The notes: generated from the letters alone by a model not told the origin. DNA of 16,296 nt from JBCBTJ01 sp964597685 (GCA_964597685.1 CAZQZC010000054.1:1-16296), one strand, 5' to 3'; shown: positions 1 through 8,483, counted from the stretch's first letter. Program-made: numbers and translations.

Positions 1-338
1 GTCTTGCCCATGCGGCGCGCAAGCAGGACCTGGCCCAGGCAATTGTTGATCTTGTGCGCGCCCGTGTGGTTCAGCTCGTCGCGTTTGAAGTAGATCTTCG
101 CGCCGCCGATGTGCTCGGTCAGCCGTTCTGCGAAATACAGCGGGCTCGGCCGGCCGACATAATTCTGCAGCAGGTCGTCGAACTCGGACCGAAAGGCCTC
201 ATCCGCCTTCGCCGCTTCGTATTCGCGCTGCAAGTCGAGGATCAGCGGCATTAGCGTCTCAGCGACATAGCGGCCGCCGAAATCGCCAAAGCGGCCGTTA
301 GCGTCCGGCCATTGGTCCCATGTGTTGCGCAGATCCAT
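1..338 (-). CDS. trpB: Tryptophan synthase beta chain, N-terminal part (runs off window start)
   Basis: This is the beta subunit of tryptophan synthase, which condenses indole with L-serine to give L-tryptophan using PLP in the cytoplasmic alpha2-beta2 complex. About 112 codons are visible. The N-terminus contains DxxGRFGDFGGRYVAETLMP, followed by GRPSPLY, FKRDELNHTGAHKINN and GQVLLARRMGK, all hallmarks of TrpB. The lysine in HTGAHK is the family's PLP Schiff-base residue. The ATG start lies 11 bp after the trpF stop codon, and the gap carries a GAGGAA-type ribosome-binding site, so the two genes form an operon. The remaining roughly 290 codons lie outside the window. trpA would be expected next, but this cannot be seen. 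Identification is very secure; only the 3' extent is unknown. Confidence 0.97.
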   Translation of the reverse strand, partial: MDLRNTWDQWPDANGRFGDFGGRYVAETLMPLILDLQREYEAAKADEAFRSEFDDLLQNYVGRPSPLYFAERLTEHIGGAKIYFKRDELNHTGAHKINNCLGQVLLARRMGK

Positions 339-349
339 TCGGAAATTCC

Positions 350-979
350 TCAGGCGGCCTTGGCCGCATCAATAAAGGCCTTGATCAAGGCGGCATCCTT
401 TACGCCCCTCGCCCGTTCAACGCCAGAGGAGACGTCGACCGCGCCGGCGCCGGTGCGCGCGATCGCCGCCGCAACGTTTTCGACCTTCAGTCCGCCCGCC
501 AGGATCCAAGGCCGGGGCGCGGTCCAGCCATCGAGGATCGACCAGTCGAAAGCCGCGCCATGGCCCCCGGTCCGGCCGGCGCCCTTGGGTGGTTTCGCAT
601 CGATCAGCAAGCGGTCGGCCACTGCGAAGCGGGATGCGGCGTCGAGGTCCGGCGCGTCGGAAACGCCGAGCGCTTTCCAGATTTCAAGGCCGGATCGGGC
701 TTTTATCTCAGCGGTGCGGTCAGGCGTTTCCGCGCCATGGAGCTGTAGCGCATCGACGCCTGCATTGACGGCGGCGTTGATCAGGCGATCGTCCGGGTCT
801 GCCAGCACGGCGACAGAACGCGCCGGTGCAACGATACTTGCAAGCGCTTTCAGGTCGCTCGCTGGCACGTGTCGCGGACTGGCTTCGACAAGCATGAAGC
901 CAATCCAATCGGCGCCCGCATCGACCGCCGATCGAACATCCGCCGGTGCGCGCAGCCCGCAAATTTTCACGTTCGCCAT
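350..979 (-). CDS. trpF: Phosphoribosylanthranilate isomerase
   Basis: TrpF catalyses the Amadori rearrangement of N-(5'-phosphoribosyl)anthranilate to CdRP in tryptophan biosynthesis, as a soluble (beta/alpha)8 barrel. From the ATG it is 209 aa, the usual length. Visible hallmarks are the N-terminal VKICGL (C7, the catalytic base of the family), DWIGFM, LQLHG, LLIDAK (D127, the catalytic acid position), a GRTGGHG phosphate loop followed by FDW, ILAGGL and VDVSSGVE. I prefer the ATG at 979 because the KICG motif then sits at its usual place near the N-terminus. An in-frame GTG at 988 would add three residues (MRP). Neither start has a strong ribosome-binding site. It lies 41 bp downstream of the 723-aa DUF11 protein gene and 11 bp upstream of trpB. 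Confidence 0.96.
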   Translation of the reverse strand: MANVKICGLRAPADVRSAVDAGADWIGFMLVEASPRHVPASDLKALASIVAPARSVAVLADPDDRLINAAVNAGVDALQLHGAETPDRTAEIKARSGLEIWKALGVSDAPDLDAASRFAVADRLLIDAKPPKGAGRTGGHGAAFDWSILDGWTAPRPWILAGGLKVENVAAAIARTGAGAVDVSSGVERARGVKDAALIKAFIDAAKAA

Positions 980-1020
980 GGGCCGCACTTAGGGGCGGAC
1001 GCCGCCGCCGCCAAGGCGGC

Positions 1021-3192
1021 TCACCGAATGCGCGCCCTGAAGGTGACCGAAAACGCCGGATCAGGCGCGCCCGCGGCCATGACGCCCTTGGGATTGAAGC
1101 AGATGAAGGTGACGGCCGGGTCGTAGCCAGGCTGGGGCGCGTAGGTGCAAGCTGCAAAATCGGCCGGACGGGTCGCCGCATCCGAAAATCCGGCGTCAAA
1201 GACGGGATCGAAGGTCAGGCCAGACCCGAAATCGGCGAAGGCGATGTTGGCGGTCTCAGAACCGCTGGCGCCGTCGACGTCGCCATTGAAGAAGATCACC
1301 TCGCTCGGCAGCTGATCGATCAGAACGATACTGTCCTCGTCCGAGGCGCCGTCGCCGACATTGGTGACAGTGATCGTATATGTGACGTCGTTGCCGGGGA
1401 TCGCGTAGAGCCCCTCGACGTTCTCGTCGAATACTTGGGTTGTTTTCACCGCCTCGAGATCGGCGCCTGGCAGGATCGGGCAAAAATCGACATCGTGGAC
1501 GGCGATCGCCTGGAGCCCGGGTGCGGCCGGCGCCGCAGGACCATTGTCGTAGACAAGCACAATCTGATCGACGCGCTGGGAGAATGTGGCGGTGATGTTT
1601 CCATCGCCGCTGCCGGCGCCAGAGCTGACCAGGCCTTGGCCCACGCCGCCAACGGCTTGGTTGGCCGAGCTTGCAGTCAACACAGGCGCGCCAACGGAAA
1701 CACCGTTGAGGAGGCCCGACAACGTCACCCTGTCCTGGAACACCCCATCGATCAGGTCGAGGTCGAAGATGACAAACTGAGCCTCGTCCACGCCAATGCC
1801 CGGATCGCCGAGGTCGATCGTCAGCGTGATAGACTGGCTGGTGTCGACATAATCGGCGGCGAACAGGAGCGAATCCTCCGTCGTGAGGCCGCCTGTGAAC
1901 CCGCTCCCCGTTCCGGGCGAATCTCCGGTTCCGAACGGGACAAACGCCGCCGTGTCGCCACTAAACGTGAAGGCGACAGGGGTTCCGTTGACGGTGTAGC
2001 TTTGGCTCAACGTCCCCGCCGGATAGGGGTTCGCGGCCCAATCCAATTGCTCAGCCGACGCGCCGCAGCTCAGCGGCGGCGCCGTCCCGCCGAGACCGCC
2101 CGAAAAGCCGGGCGTGAACGTCACCGTCGCCGTGTCGTCCTCGAACGGATCCGCCGCCGCATTCCCTGGCGTTGAGTCCGGATCGACAATTGCGCTTGCG
2201 GCGACCTCCGCCCGGCTGTTGAAGGAATTGTTCGTGTTGACGGTCGCGCTGATCGTGAGTGTGCGCGTCTCGCCGACGGCCAGTGTTCCAGGAACCGTCC
2301 AGACGCCTGTCGCCGGGTCGTAGTCGCCGCCGCCCGTATCCGAAACATGCAGGAGATTGGCGCCGAGCGGATAGCTGATTTCGACGCCGCTCGTTGCGAG
2401 CACGCCGCTATTCGTCACCGATAGCGTCAGGGCCGCCGGGTCTCCAAAGCCGGCGGTCGGATCGTCCGCGGACAACGAGAGGGAGAGGTCCGCGCCGGCG
2501 GTCACCCAGGTAATGTCGGAGAGGCCTGCAAATTGGCTGCCCGGATCGCCGGGCGCGTCGTCGGCCGTGAAAAATTCTATTCTGATAGCCTGGACCAATT
2601 GCGATCCGAAGTCGATTTCGAGATTTGCGAGCGTAGCGCCTCCGGGAGAGGAGGCGGCTCCCTCCCAGCCGACAAACCCAGACTCGTCGTCAGGGATGAT
2701 CGCCGGGCCGGACTCTGTCGCAAAAGGCGTCCCCAGCAAGTTCTGAAATCCGGTTCCGTCGTCGAACAGAACCACAAGCCCGTCATCCCAGGACCCGCCC
2801 TGGTCGATGTCCTGAATGTCGAAGGCGAGATTGGCGACCGGCTCGTCGAACGCCATTTCGAAGACGATGCGATCGTCCAGATCGATGGACGCATTGTTGA
2901 AGGCGAGGACGCCGATGCCGGCCGTATCCGACAACGTCCCCGCGTTGAACGTCACGAAGTCGGACAGGACGGTCGTGAGCCCTCCGTCCGTTTCAACGTC
3001 ATGGGTGATCGTTAACGTCCGGCCGCCGGATTGAACAATGAAAGGATCCGGCAGCGGCGTGTCGCTCGGCAGACCCTGCGCGCTCCAATCGAGCACGCCT
3101 TGGGCCATTGCAGCGCTCGGCGCGGCCGCAAGCGCCGCTGCGACAACGACCGCTCGAACATTCCGGCGTAGAACCCGGCTCAGCCCCCACAT
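1021..3192 (-). CDS. Exported DUF11-type protein with duplicated (beta-domain + DUF11) architecture
   Basis: This 723-aa protein has a Sec signal peptide (residues 1-31, Arg-rich start, hydrophobic core, cleavage near AMAQ). The mature part appears to be two tandem copies of one plan. Residues 32-230 are a beta-rich domain starting LDW and ending DITWV, and 233-358 are a DUF11-like domain (LTLSVTNSG, LAVGETRTLTI, DDTATVTF). Residues 373-573 are a second beta-rich domain starting LDW and ending HDVDFCP, and 575-723 are a second DUF11-like domain (VTYTITVTNVGDG). The first beta domain carries an acidic stretch around DIQDIDQG. There is no transmembrane anchor or sorting motif after the signal peptide, so it is probably periplasmic, surface-associated or released. 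The ATG lies 3 bp after the stop of the 1681-aa gene, so the two are co-transcribed and probably coupled. The biological function is not recognised. The DUF11 assignment is by motif pattern and should be confirmed by profile search. Confidence 0.85.
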   Translation of the reverse strand: MWGLSRVLRRNVRAVVVAAALAAAPSAAMAQGVLDWSAQGLPSDTPLPDPFIVQSGGRTLTITHDVETDGGLTTVLSDFVTFNAGTLSDTAGIGVLAFNNASIDLDDRIVFEMAFDEPVANLAFDIQDIDQGGSWDDGLVVLFDDGTGFQNLLGTPFATESGPAIIPDDESGFVGWEGAASSPGGATLANLEIDFGSQLVQAIRIEFFTADDAPGDPGSQFAGLSDITWVTAGADLSLSLSADDPTAGFGDPAALTLSVTNSGVLATSGVEISYPLGANLLHVSDTGGGDYDPATGVWTVPGTLAVGETRTLTISATVNTNNSFNSRAEVAASAIVDPDSTPGNAAADPFEDDTATVTFTPGFSGGLGGTAPPLSCGASAEQLDWAANPYPAGTLSQSYTVNGTPVAFTFSGDTAAFVPFGTGDSPGTGSGFTGGLTTEDSLLFAADYVDTSQSITLTIDLGDPGIGVDEAQFVIFDLDLIDGVFQDRVTLSGLLNGVSVGAPVLTASSANQAVGGVGQGLVSSGAGSGDGNITATFSQRVDQIVLVYDNGPAAPAAPGLQAIAVHDVDFCPILPGADLEAVKTTQVFDENVEGLYAIPGNDVTYTITVTNVGDGASDEDSIVLIDQLPSEVIFFNGDVDGASGSETANIAFADFGSGLTFDPVFDAGFSDAATRPADFAACTYAPQPGYDPAVTFICFNPKGVMAAGAPDPAFSVTFRARIR

Positions 3193-3198
3193 ATCCTA
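3193..3198 (-). promoter_or_regulatory. Stop codon / ribosome-binding site overlap between the two large DUF11-type genes
   Basis: The TAG stop of the 1681-aa gene is the start of TAGGAT, placed directly before the ATG of the 723-aa gene. The AGGA therefore works at short spacing, and a second G-rich run (GGGGGC) lies a little further upstream inside the upstream gene. This layout suggests that ribosomes ending the first gene re-initiate on the second, keeping the two proteins at linked levels. The coupling is inferred from spacing. Confidence 0.55.
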
Positions 3199-6100
3199 GC
3201 GCCCCCGCGGAGAAATCAGGTTTAGCAATCCTGCGGCAGTATTCTGATCGAATTTTATCCGGAGCTTAACGAAGGGTCCTTCGTTGGCGAATTCAGCCGC
3301 GTCGAAATCGCGGTCCTCAAAGCCGGCGAAGTTCCAACCAAAGCTGATCCACGTATTCTCAGCCGGCGAAACGCCGATCGACGGCCCGTAGGAATAATCC
3401 AGGGTCCCCGAATTCGCCGCATAGAGGGCCGACCCGGAGAAACCGAGATCGATGCGTCGGGTGACGTCGAAGCGGACCTCCGTGCCCACAAGCTGCGTCA
3501 CGCCGCTGAACTGGTCGCCTTCGAACGAGCTGACGTCGTACTTCACGCCATAAAAGCCCGCGACCTGGGCGCGCTTTCCGATCGGCGCGTTGATCCCGAA
3601 ATTGTTGACGATCTTCCAATTGGTCGACTGGCTGAACACTTCGTCGTGGGAGATATCCAGGCGATTGAAGATAACGGGACCTTTGCCGCGGGGGCGGTAA
3701 GACAGCGCCAAGCGGCCATCGACCGTGCGTCTGTCGTCCGTGTCCAGGAGCGATTCCTGTTGCACGCGCAGGGCGCCTGCGAACGACAATTGGTCCGTCG
3801 CTTCGCGCGCCGCGCCGAGAAGACCCGTCCATCGCGCGCCCAAGGCGGTGTCGCGCACTTCGATGCGGCCGGAGCCTGCGGACTTCTCACCGCGATAGCC
3901 CGCCCCGACATAGACCGACGTGAAGGAATCGTCGCCGGTCAGCGGGCTCGGCGGCGCGGTTTCCAGGGGCGACAGCGCTGCGTCCGGCGCCACGTCGAGC
4001 GGTTCTCCCACGACATCGATATTGGCGCGCCGCGACACGCCCAGACCGGCGCTCCAGTGTTCGCTGACGCGAAATGTCTGATCGACGCCAATCGTCGCCC
4101 CGAGACGGCGGGCGCCGTCCTGGGTCAGAAGATCCGTTGTCGCATTCACTTGCGCGCCGGTCCACGGCGTCACCGTAACGCCTGCAACGGTGTTCTGTCC
4201 GGAGGCGTTGGCGCCGTTCAGAAACTCATGACGTACGTTCAACGTCGCAAAACGTGTCAGGGTCTTGTCCAGCCCCAGGATCGTGCGCGCCGGAAACAGC
4301 GACGATTCGTCGAGACCGTTCAGCGGCTGTTCGCGCGACGCCGACACCGACAGACCGAGCGAGGGGATCGATTTCCGCGCCTCCCCGGTCAAGAGCAGCG
4401 AATTGCGCGTCTCCTCGCCGAACGTCTCGGTTACGGTGCGCAGTCCAGCGGCGAGGCCCAGGCGTTGACCGTCCTGGCGCGCTTCAACTTCGGCCACCGT
4501 GCGCGACGCGCCAGTCGCCAGATTGTCTTCCTGAAAAATCTCCGATTCCACGAAGCGGCTCTTTTGCGAGCCAGCGTCGACGTCGTGGGAGGTCGAGAGG
4601 TTTAGACGGGCCGAGACGCCGTAGCGACGCACATCTGGCTGGGCCGACGATTGCTGGCCGAGGCCGAAAGCGCCGTCGTCCTCGCGGAAGAAGGCGGCGG
4701 CCTCGAACTTTTCCGTTTGGTGCACGACCTCGACGAGGATGGCGGTCGCTTCGTCGGTTTCCCCGTCGCTTGTTTGGCTCGAGACGCCGACCTCCGCGCG
4801 GACAATTGTATTGTCGGCGATGCGCGCCGTGGCGTCGATTGCGGCGAGCTCCGCGTCAAGCGTTCCGCCTGGCGTTCCAGACGATTCCTGGACATAGGTG
4901 ACACCAGTCTCGACCGCGCCGTCGGCGAACCTCGCCGCGGCCCGCCCGCCGAAGGTGATGTCCCGGTCGCCGCCGGAAATGGATTCGTATTCCACCACGA
5001 TGACGTTAGGATTGAAGGCCGCGTCCACGGTCTCAATGGGGCGTCGGAACAGGATCTCGCCCGTCTCGAAGTCAATATCGTAATCGAGGAACCGGCTGAG
5101 CGTCGTCACGCCGACGACCTCGTCGGCGCGGAAACGATCTCGCGCTTCGATGAATATCGTCTCGGAATTCCGAACGAGGGGCGCTGATTCCAGGACGAAG
5201 GGCCCCGACGTTCCGTCGGCGGCGAGCTCTTCCCGCACAAAGCTCTGGTTGGTCTCCGCCGCGAAACCGTTGAAGGAGAACCGCTCGCCTTCGTAAATCG
5301 TGCGCAAGCCCGTCAGATTCCGGGAATGGCGGCCGAGGACGCTGTCGGTCAAACCCGTATTGAAGTCGCCGAACAACGCCTGGAACGTGTCCTTCTCCAG
5401 CTTGACGTAGACGGGAAACTGGCTTGCGGCGTCTTGGTCCTGGAACGTGCGGTCGCCGAACAAGGTGTAGAATGCGTCGGGGTCGATCTCGTTAAACAGC
5501 TCGTCGTCGACATCGCCGCGGGCTTTGGCCGTGTCGATTGCAAGCGTCAGAAGCCAGTCGCCCTTGATCAGACCCTTGGCGAACAGGGCCACGCGGCCCT
5601 CGGGATTGACGCCCGCCTCCGTCGTGAAGCGGTCCTGGCCGAGCGATCCTTCAGCAAGCCCGACCAAGATCCAGTCGCGCTTCTCCGGGCGCAGGAAGAC
5701 GTCTATCTCTTCTTGACGGCCGTCGTCGAGGCGGATGCGAAGCTTCACCCGGCCGGTGTCGAGCGTCGGCGCCAATCTGATGCGGGCGATGCCGTCAGGA
5801 TCGACGCTGACGGCCGTTCTAGCCGCCAGCGCCGCACTGATCGGGGCTTCTCCCTCGAACAATTCTTCGTTTTCGAGCCGATAGGGTGGATCGAGGTCGA
5901 CCTCGACAGCCCGGCCGCCATGGACCGGTCGACCCGCGCCGTCGGTCAGACGCACCGCGACCACGGGCGTGGTGCGTCCGTCCGCGGCCAAGACCGATTG
6001 ATCGTCAACGAGGCGGGCCCGACGAATCTCGTCGACAAACCAGATCGTCCGCTGGAGGACGGCCTTTTCTTCGCCGTCGGCCCCAATGACGTAGGCTTCG

Positions 6101-8241
6101 AAGACGTTTTCGCCGGCGCGAATATCCACGCCGCGCCAACGGCTCAGCTCGACCAAGCGGTCTGTCGATTCATCGCGGCCGTCGAAATTGACGCCTGGAA
6201 CAGGCTCGCCGTTCAGCGTCAGGCGGACCCGGTCGCCGCGCGCGTGGACGATGCCAAGATTAACGCTGCGCGCCGACGGCGTGCGCGACGCATCGGGATA
6301 GGCCCAGGCGGGCGCGCCGGCCTGGGCGTCGATCCAGGCTTGATCGTAGAGGAGATATTCGGTCGCGTCGTTGAAGATCGCCTCGTCGTCCGTATCGCCA
6401 TAGGTCTCGACGGCCTCGTCGGTGCGCCGCAGGAAAAAGTCTGCGCGCCAGATCGTTCCGCCGATCGCCTCAACGAATTGCGAGGTCGCCGAGCCGGCAT
6501 AGCGGGTGTTTTCCCCGCAGGCGACGGGTTCATAGCCTGCGGGAAGGGTCGCCTCGTCGATCTGAACGACGTGGGTTCCAGGCTCGATGGCTTCGAAATG
6601 GAACAGGCCGTCTTCGTCGGAGACCACAAAGTCGCCGGTTTCGAGATAGAGACGAACGCCCGGCACGCCGACCCCGTCCCCGATCTCGCGCGCCCAATCC
6701 TCGTCCGGATCGCAGGCGTCGGCGGCGACGCGGCCAATAATGGTGAAGGCCGACCGCAACAGGTCTTCGCGGACAAACACGGCCGCCTCGGCGCGGTTGG
6801 ACACAGCCCCGCCCGTGCCGTTGACCGCGAAGGCTGCGTTGACCGCCTCGCCAAGCGGGGTCCCCGCACCGGCCTCGGTCGCATAAGTGAGACGCACGGA
6901 GCCCCCCGAGGGCACGAGGCCGGCGGACAACAGGAGCGTTTGACCATCGGGGCTGATGTCTGGATCGGCGATCGGAGCGCCGTCCACGCGCGCCGAGCCC
7001 GGCTGGAACCGGAAGCCCGCAGGCAGATCGTCGCGGATGGCGACGGGCAAAGGCGTATCGCCGCGATTTTCGATCGTCACCGTGTAACCGACAAAGCCGC
7101 CGGGAGAGACGGTGTCCACAGAGGCGTCTTTCATGACAACCAGATCGCCCGCCGGATCGAGCGGCGCGTCGAAGTTCTTCGGACCGAGCGCATCGAGGGT
7201 GAACGTCTGACCGTATGACGCGTCGACAATGTCGAAGGGCTCGTTCTCGAGATTGACGAAAGCCTCAGGCGACAGATTCGAGGGAAACACAAAGCCGTCC
7301 GGCTCCGCGATCTCCAAACGGTAGGTTCCCTGAGGAATTTGGGGGAACAGGAACTCGCCCGGGCCCAATTCGTAGATCAGTCCGCTGTCGTCGGTGACGA
7401 CTGACCCGGTCAGGACCGTGGACGGGAAAGCCGACACGCCGTCAACGCCGAACACTTCGGCGGGCGCGCCGGTCGCCTCGTCGATCAGCGTGACGGCGAC
7501 GCCGTTCAGCAATTCTCCCGTGACGCTGTTGAACACCCGTCCGAAGGGGTCGACAAACGCTGTGTCGACCGAGACCTCGGTCGCGTCGAAGGCGTCGACA
7601 TAGGTCGCCGTCAGCGTATCGGAGCCCAGGACCGTAAGCGTGGGATCGTTCGTCGCCGTCTGGCTTCGGGTGCTGGGCAGATAGCCGAAGAACTCGCCCG
7701 TATCCTCGCCGCTCTCGAACAGGCAGAGCGTGATCAGATCGCCGCTTTCTGCAGCGATCGTGACCACGCCCGTTTCGATGACGTCAGGCTGGCCGTTCTG
7801 GCCCGCGTCCTCGACTCGCACGACGATCAATTCCTCAGGCAGATAGGTCGTCGCCAAGGCCAAAGGCGCCGGTTGCGCGAAGTCCAGCTCCACGCCGCCG
7901 GCTGTGACGGGCGGGCCCACCGGCTCGAACGGTCCGGCGGCGGCGCCCGAGGGGCTGAAATGCGAGTCCGGGATCAGAACCTGGATCTGCTCGCCGGCTT
8001 GGGGGGCGAAACGGAAGAATTCGACTGTCGACGGCGTCCGGCGCGCCTCGACGACGAAGACAGCTGTGTTCGTCGCCAGAGTCTGCTCAACCCCCGCCGT
8101 CTCAAAGCTGAGCGACGCCGTGTTTTCTACCGATCGGCCGAGCTGGGCGTGCGCAGGCGCGTCCGCGCTGAGGGCCATCCCCAGCACGGCGAAAAGCGCT
8201 GTCGCACGGACAGCGATTTGCTTCCAAACGGAAGCCGCCAT
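3196..8241 (-). CDS. Large exported multidomain protein (DUF11, SdrD/CnaB-like, invasin-like) with probable C-terminal outer-membrane beta-barrel
   Basis: This 1681-aa protein has a signal peptide (1-33, ending APAHAQ). Domains by eye, with approximate positions, are as follows. Residues 36-66 hold a SVENTASLSF segment. Residues 130-230 hold an Ig-like module with GD and ETGEFFG-type motifs. Residues 231-345 look like a CnaB or carboxypeptidase-regulatory-like fold. Residues 364-490 are DUF11 (GYTVTIENRGDTPLP, IRDDLPAGF). Residues 497-605 are SdrD-B-like (VPGVRLYLETG, DEDGLFHFEAIEPGTH). Residues 655-740 form a module with LNGEPVPGVNFDG and RWRGVDIRAGEN. Residues 741-850 resemble an invasin or Big-1 domain. 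From about 855 to the end are alternating amphipathic strands typical of a beta-barrel (LFGDRTF, LFGDFNTGL, DYDIDFETGEILFRRPI). The last strand (GPFVKLRIKF) ends in Phe, followed by a 15-residue tail. It likely sits in the outer membrane with its N-terminal modules in the periplasm or outside. The function is not recognised. Coupled to the 723-aa gene downstream. The upstream terminator implies its own promoter. Confidence 0.87.
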   Translation of the reverse strand: MAASVWKQIAVRATALFAVLGMALSADAPAHAQLGRSVENTASLSFETAGVEQTLATNTAVFVVEARRTPSTVEFFRFAPQAGEQIQVLIPDSHFSPSGAAAGPFEPVGPPVTAGGVELDFAQPAPLALATTYLPEELIVVRVEDAGQNGQPDVIETGVVTIAAESGDLITLCLFESGEDTGEFFGYLPSTRSQTATNDPTLTVLGSDTLTATYVDAFDATEVSVDTAFVDPFGRVFNSVTGELLNGVAVTLIDEATGAPAEVFGVDGVSAFPSTVLTGSVVTDDSGLIYELGPGEFLFPQIPQGTYRLEIAEPDGFVFPSNLSPEAFVNLENEPFDIVDASYGQTFTLDALGPKNFDAPLDPAGDLVVMKDASVDTVSPGGFVGYTVTIENRGDTPLPVAIRDDLPAGFRFQPGSARVDGAPIADPDISPDGQTLLLSAGLVPSGGSVRLTYATEAGAGTPLGEAVNAAFAVNGTGGAVSNRAEAAVFVREDLLRSAFTIIGRVAADACDPDEDWAREIGDGVGVPGVRLYLETGDFVVSDEDGLFHFEAIEPGTHVVQIDEATLPAGYEPVACGENTRYAGSATSQFVEAIGGTIWRADFFLRRTDEAVETYGDTDDEAIFNDATEYLLYDQAWIDAQAGAPAWAYPDASRTPSARSVNLGIVHARGDRVRLTLNGEPVPGVNFDGRDESTDRLVELSRWRGVDIRAGENVFEAYVIGADGEEKAVLQRTIWFVDEIRRARLVDDQSVLAADGRTTPVVAVRLTDGAGRPVHGGRAVEVDLDPPYRLENEELFEGEAPISAALAARTAVSVDPDGIARIRLAPTLDTGRVKLRIRLDDGRQEEIDVFLRPEKRDWILVGLAEGSLGQDRFTTEAGVNPEGRVALFAKGLIKGDWLLTLAIDTAKARGDVDDELFNEIDPDAFYTLFGDRTFQDQDAASQFPVYVKLEKDTFQALFGDFNTGLTDSVLGRHSRNLTGLRTIYEGERFSFNGFAAETNQSFVREELAADGTSGPFVLESAPLVRNSETIFIEARDRFRADEVVGVTTLSRFLDYDIDFETGEILFRRPIETVDAAFNPNVIVVEYESISGGDRDITFGGRAAARFADGAVETGVTYVQESSGTPGGTLDAELAAIDATARIADNTIVRAEVGVSSQTSDGETDEATAILVEVVHQTEKFEAAAFFREDDGAFGLGQQSSAQPDVRRYGVSARLNLSTSHDVDAGSQKSRFVESEIFQEDNLATGASRTVAEVEARQDGQRLGLAAGLRTVTETFGEETRNSLLLTGEARKSIPSLGLSVSASREQPLNGLDESSLFPARTILGLDKTLTRFATLNVRHEFLNGANASGQNTVAGVTVTPWTGAQVNATTDLLTQDGARRLGATIGVDQTFRVSEHWSAGLGVSRRANIDVVGEPLDVAPDAALSPLETAPPSPLTGDDSFTSVYVGAGYRGEKSAGSGRIEVRDTALGARWTGLLGAAREATDQLSFAGALRVQQESLLDTDDRRTVDGRLALSYRPRGKGPVIFNRLDISHDEVFSQSTNWKIVNNFGINAPIGKRAQVAGFYGVKYDVSSFEGDQFSGVTQLVGTEVRFDVTRRIDLGFSGSALYAANSGTLDYSYGPSIGVSPAENTWISFGWNFAGFEDRDFDAAEFANEGPFVKLRIKFDQNTAAGLLNLISPRGR

Positions 8242-8260
8242 GGTCCACCACCGACTCTAG

Positions 8261-8279
8261 CCCTCCTTGTTTGGGAGGG
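8261..8279 (-). promoter_or_regulatory. Hairpin in the leader of the 1681-aa gene, near the start codon
   Basis: A perfect 6-bp stem (8261-8266 with 8274-8279, CCCTCC/GGGAGG) encloses a 7-nt loop. It ends about 19 nt upstream of the ATG at 8241. On the transcript it carries a GGAGGG arm that resembles a ribosome-binding site but is too far away to serve this start. The likelier site is the GGTGG just before the ATG. It could modulate translation or shield the leader; this is inference. Confidence 0.4.
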
Positions 8280-8291
8280 TCTTTGTTTTGC

Positions 8292-8312
8292 GAAGACCAA
8301 TGGGCGGTCTTC
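8292..8312 (-). promoter_or_regulatory. Second leader hairpin (7-bp stem) upstream of the 1681-aa gene
   Basis: GAAGACC (8292-8298) pairs perfectly with GGTCTTC (8306-8312) around a 7-nt loop. If the TATGAT at 8322-8327 is the -10 element, this hairpin would begin within a few bases of the transcript's 5' end, where stems often protect against decay. Read on the plus strand it is followed by TTTTATTT and resembles a terminator, but no plus-strand gene precedes it. One arm can also pair with the sequence at 8278-8283, which overlaps the neighbouring hairpin. Confidence 0.4.
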
Positions 8313-8321
8313 TTTTATTTG

Positions 8322-8327
8322 ATCATA
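8322..8327 (-). promoter_or_regulatory. Candidate -10 element for the 1681-aa / 723-aa operon
   Basis: On the minus strand this reads TATGAT, one mismatch from the sigma-70 consensus, in the most AT-rich part of the 299-bp gap between the two genes. No convincing -35 hexamer sits 16-18 bp upstream (the sequence there is close to CAATTC), so the promoter is weakly supported. A promoter must exist in this gap if the terminator at 8484-8520 works. Confidence 0.25.
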
Positions 8328-8482
8328 ATCTATTTTGTCTTGGTGAATTGTTCGTTAGGGCGGATTGAGAAATCTCACTCAACAGAGCATAAATCGCAGT
8401 GATTTCAGGTGATCTGACTGTGCAAATCGTCGCACCTGGCCCGCACGCGGCGAAGCTCGAGTCTTGGATCCGAAGTAAAACT
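8328..8482. other. Non-coding gap between terminator and candidate promoter; dyads only
   Basis: No credible gene is seen here. The segment holds an imperfect inverted repeat CAGGTG (8406-8411) / CACCTG (8433-8438) with inner TGC/GCA pairing, and a GAGA-AA-TCTC dyad near 8367-8376. Either could be an operator or a structural remnant, but nothing ties them to a regulator. Its base composition is lower in GC than the flanking genes, as expected for regulatory DNA. Confidence 0.4.
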
Positions 8483-8483
8483 C

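Noticed and set aside
980..988. GTG start for trpF at 988
   Set aside because: The ATG three codons downstream places the KICG motif at its usual distance from the N-terminus. The GTG cannot be fully excluded.
946..7218. Long plus-strand open frames over the 723-aa and 1681-aa genes (up to 630 codons)
   Set aside because: The products are Arg-rich and low in recognisable structure. The minus-strand frames have signal peptides, domain motifs and tight gene spacing.
8292..8320. Plus-strand intrinsic terminator (hairpin followed by TTTTATTT)
   Set aside because: No plus-strand gene lies upstream to use it. It is better explained as part of the minus-strand leader.
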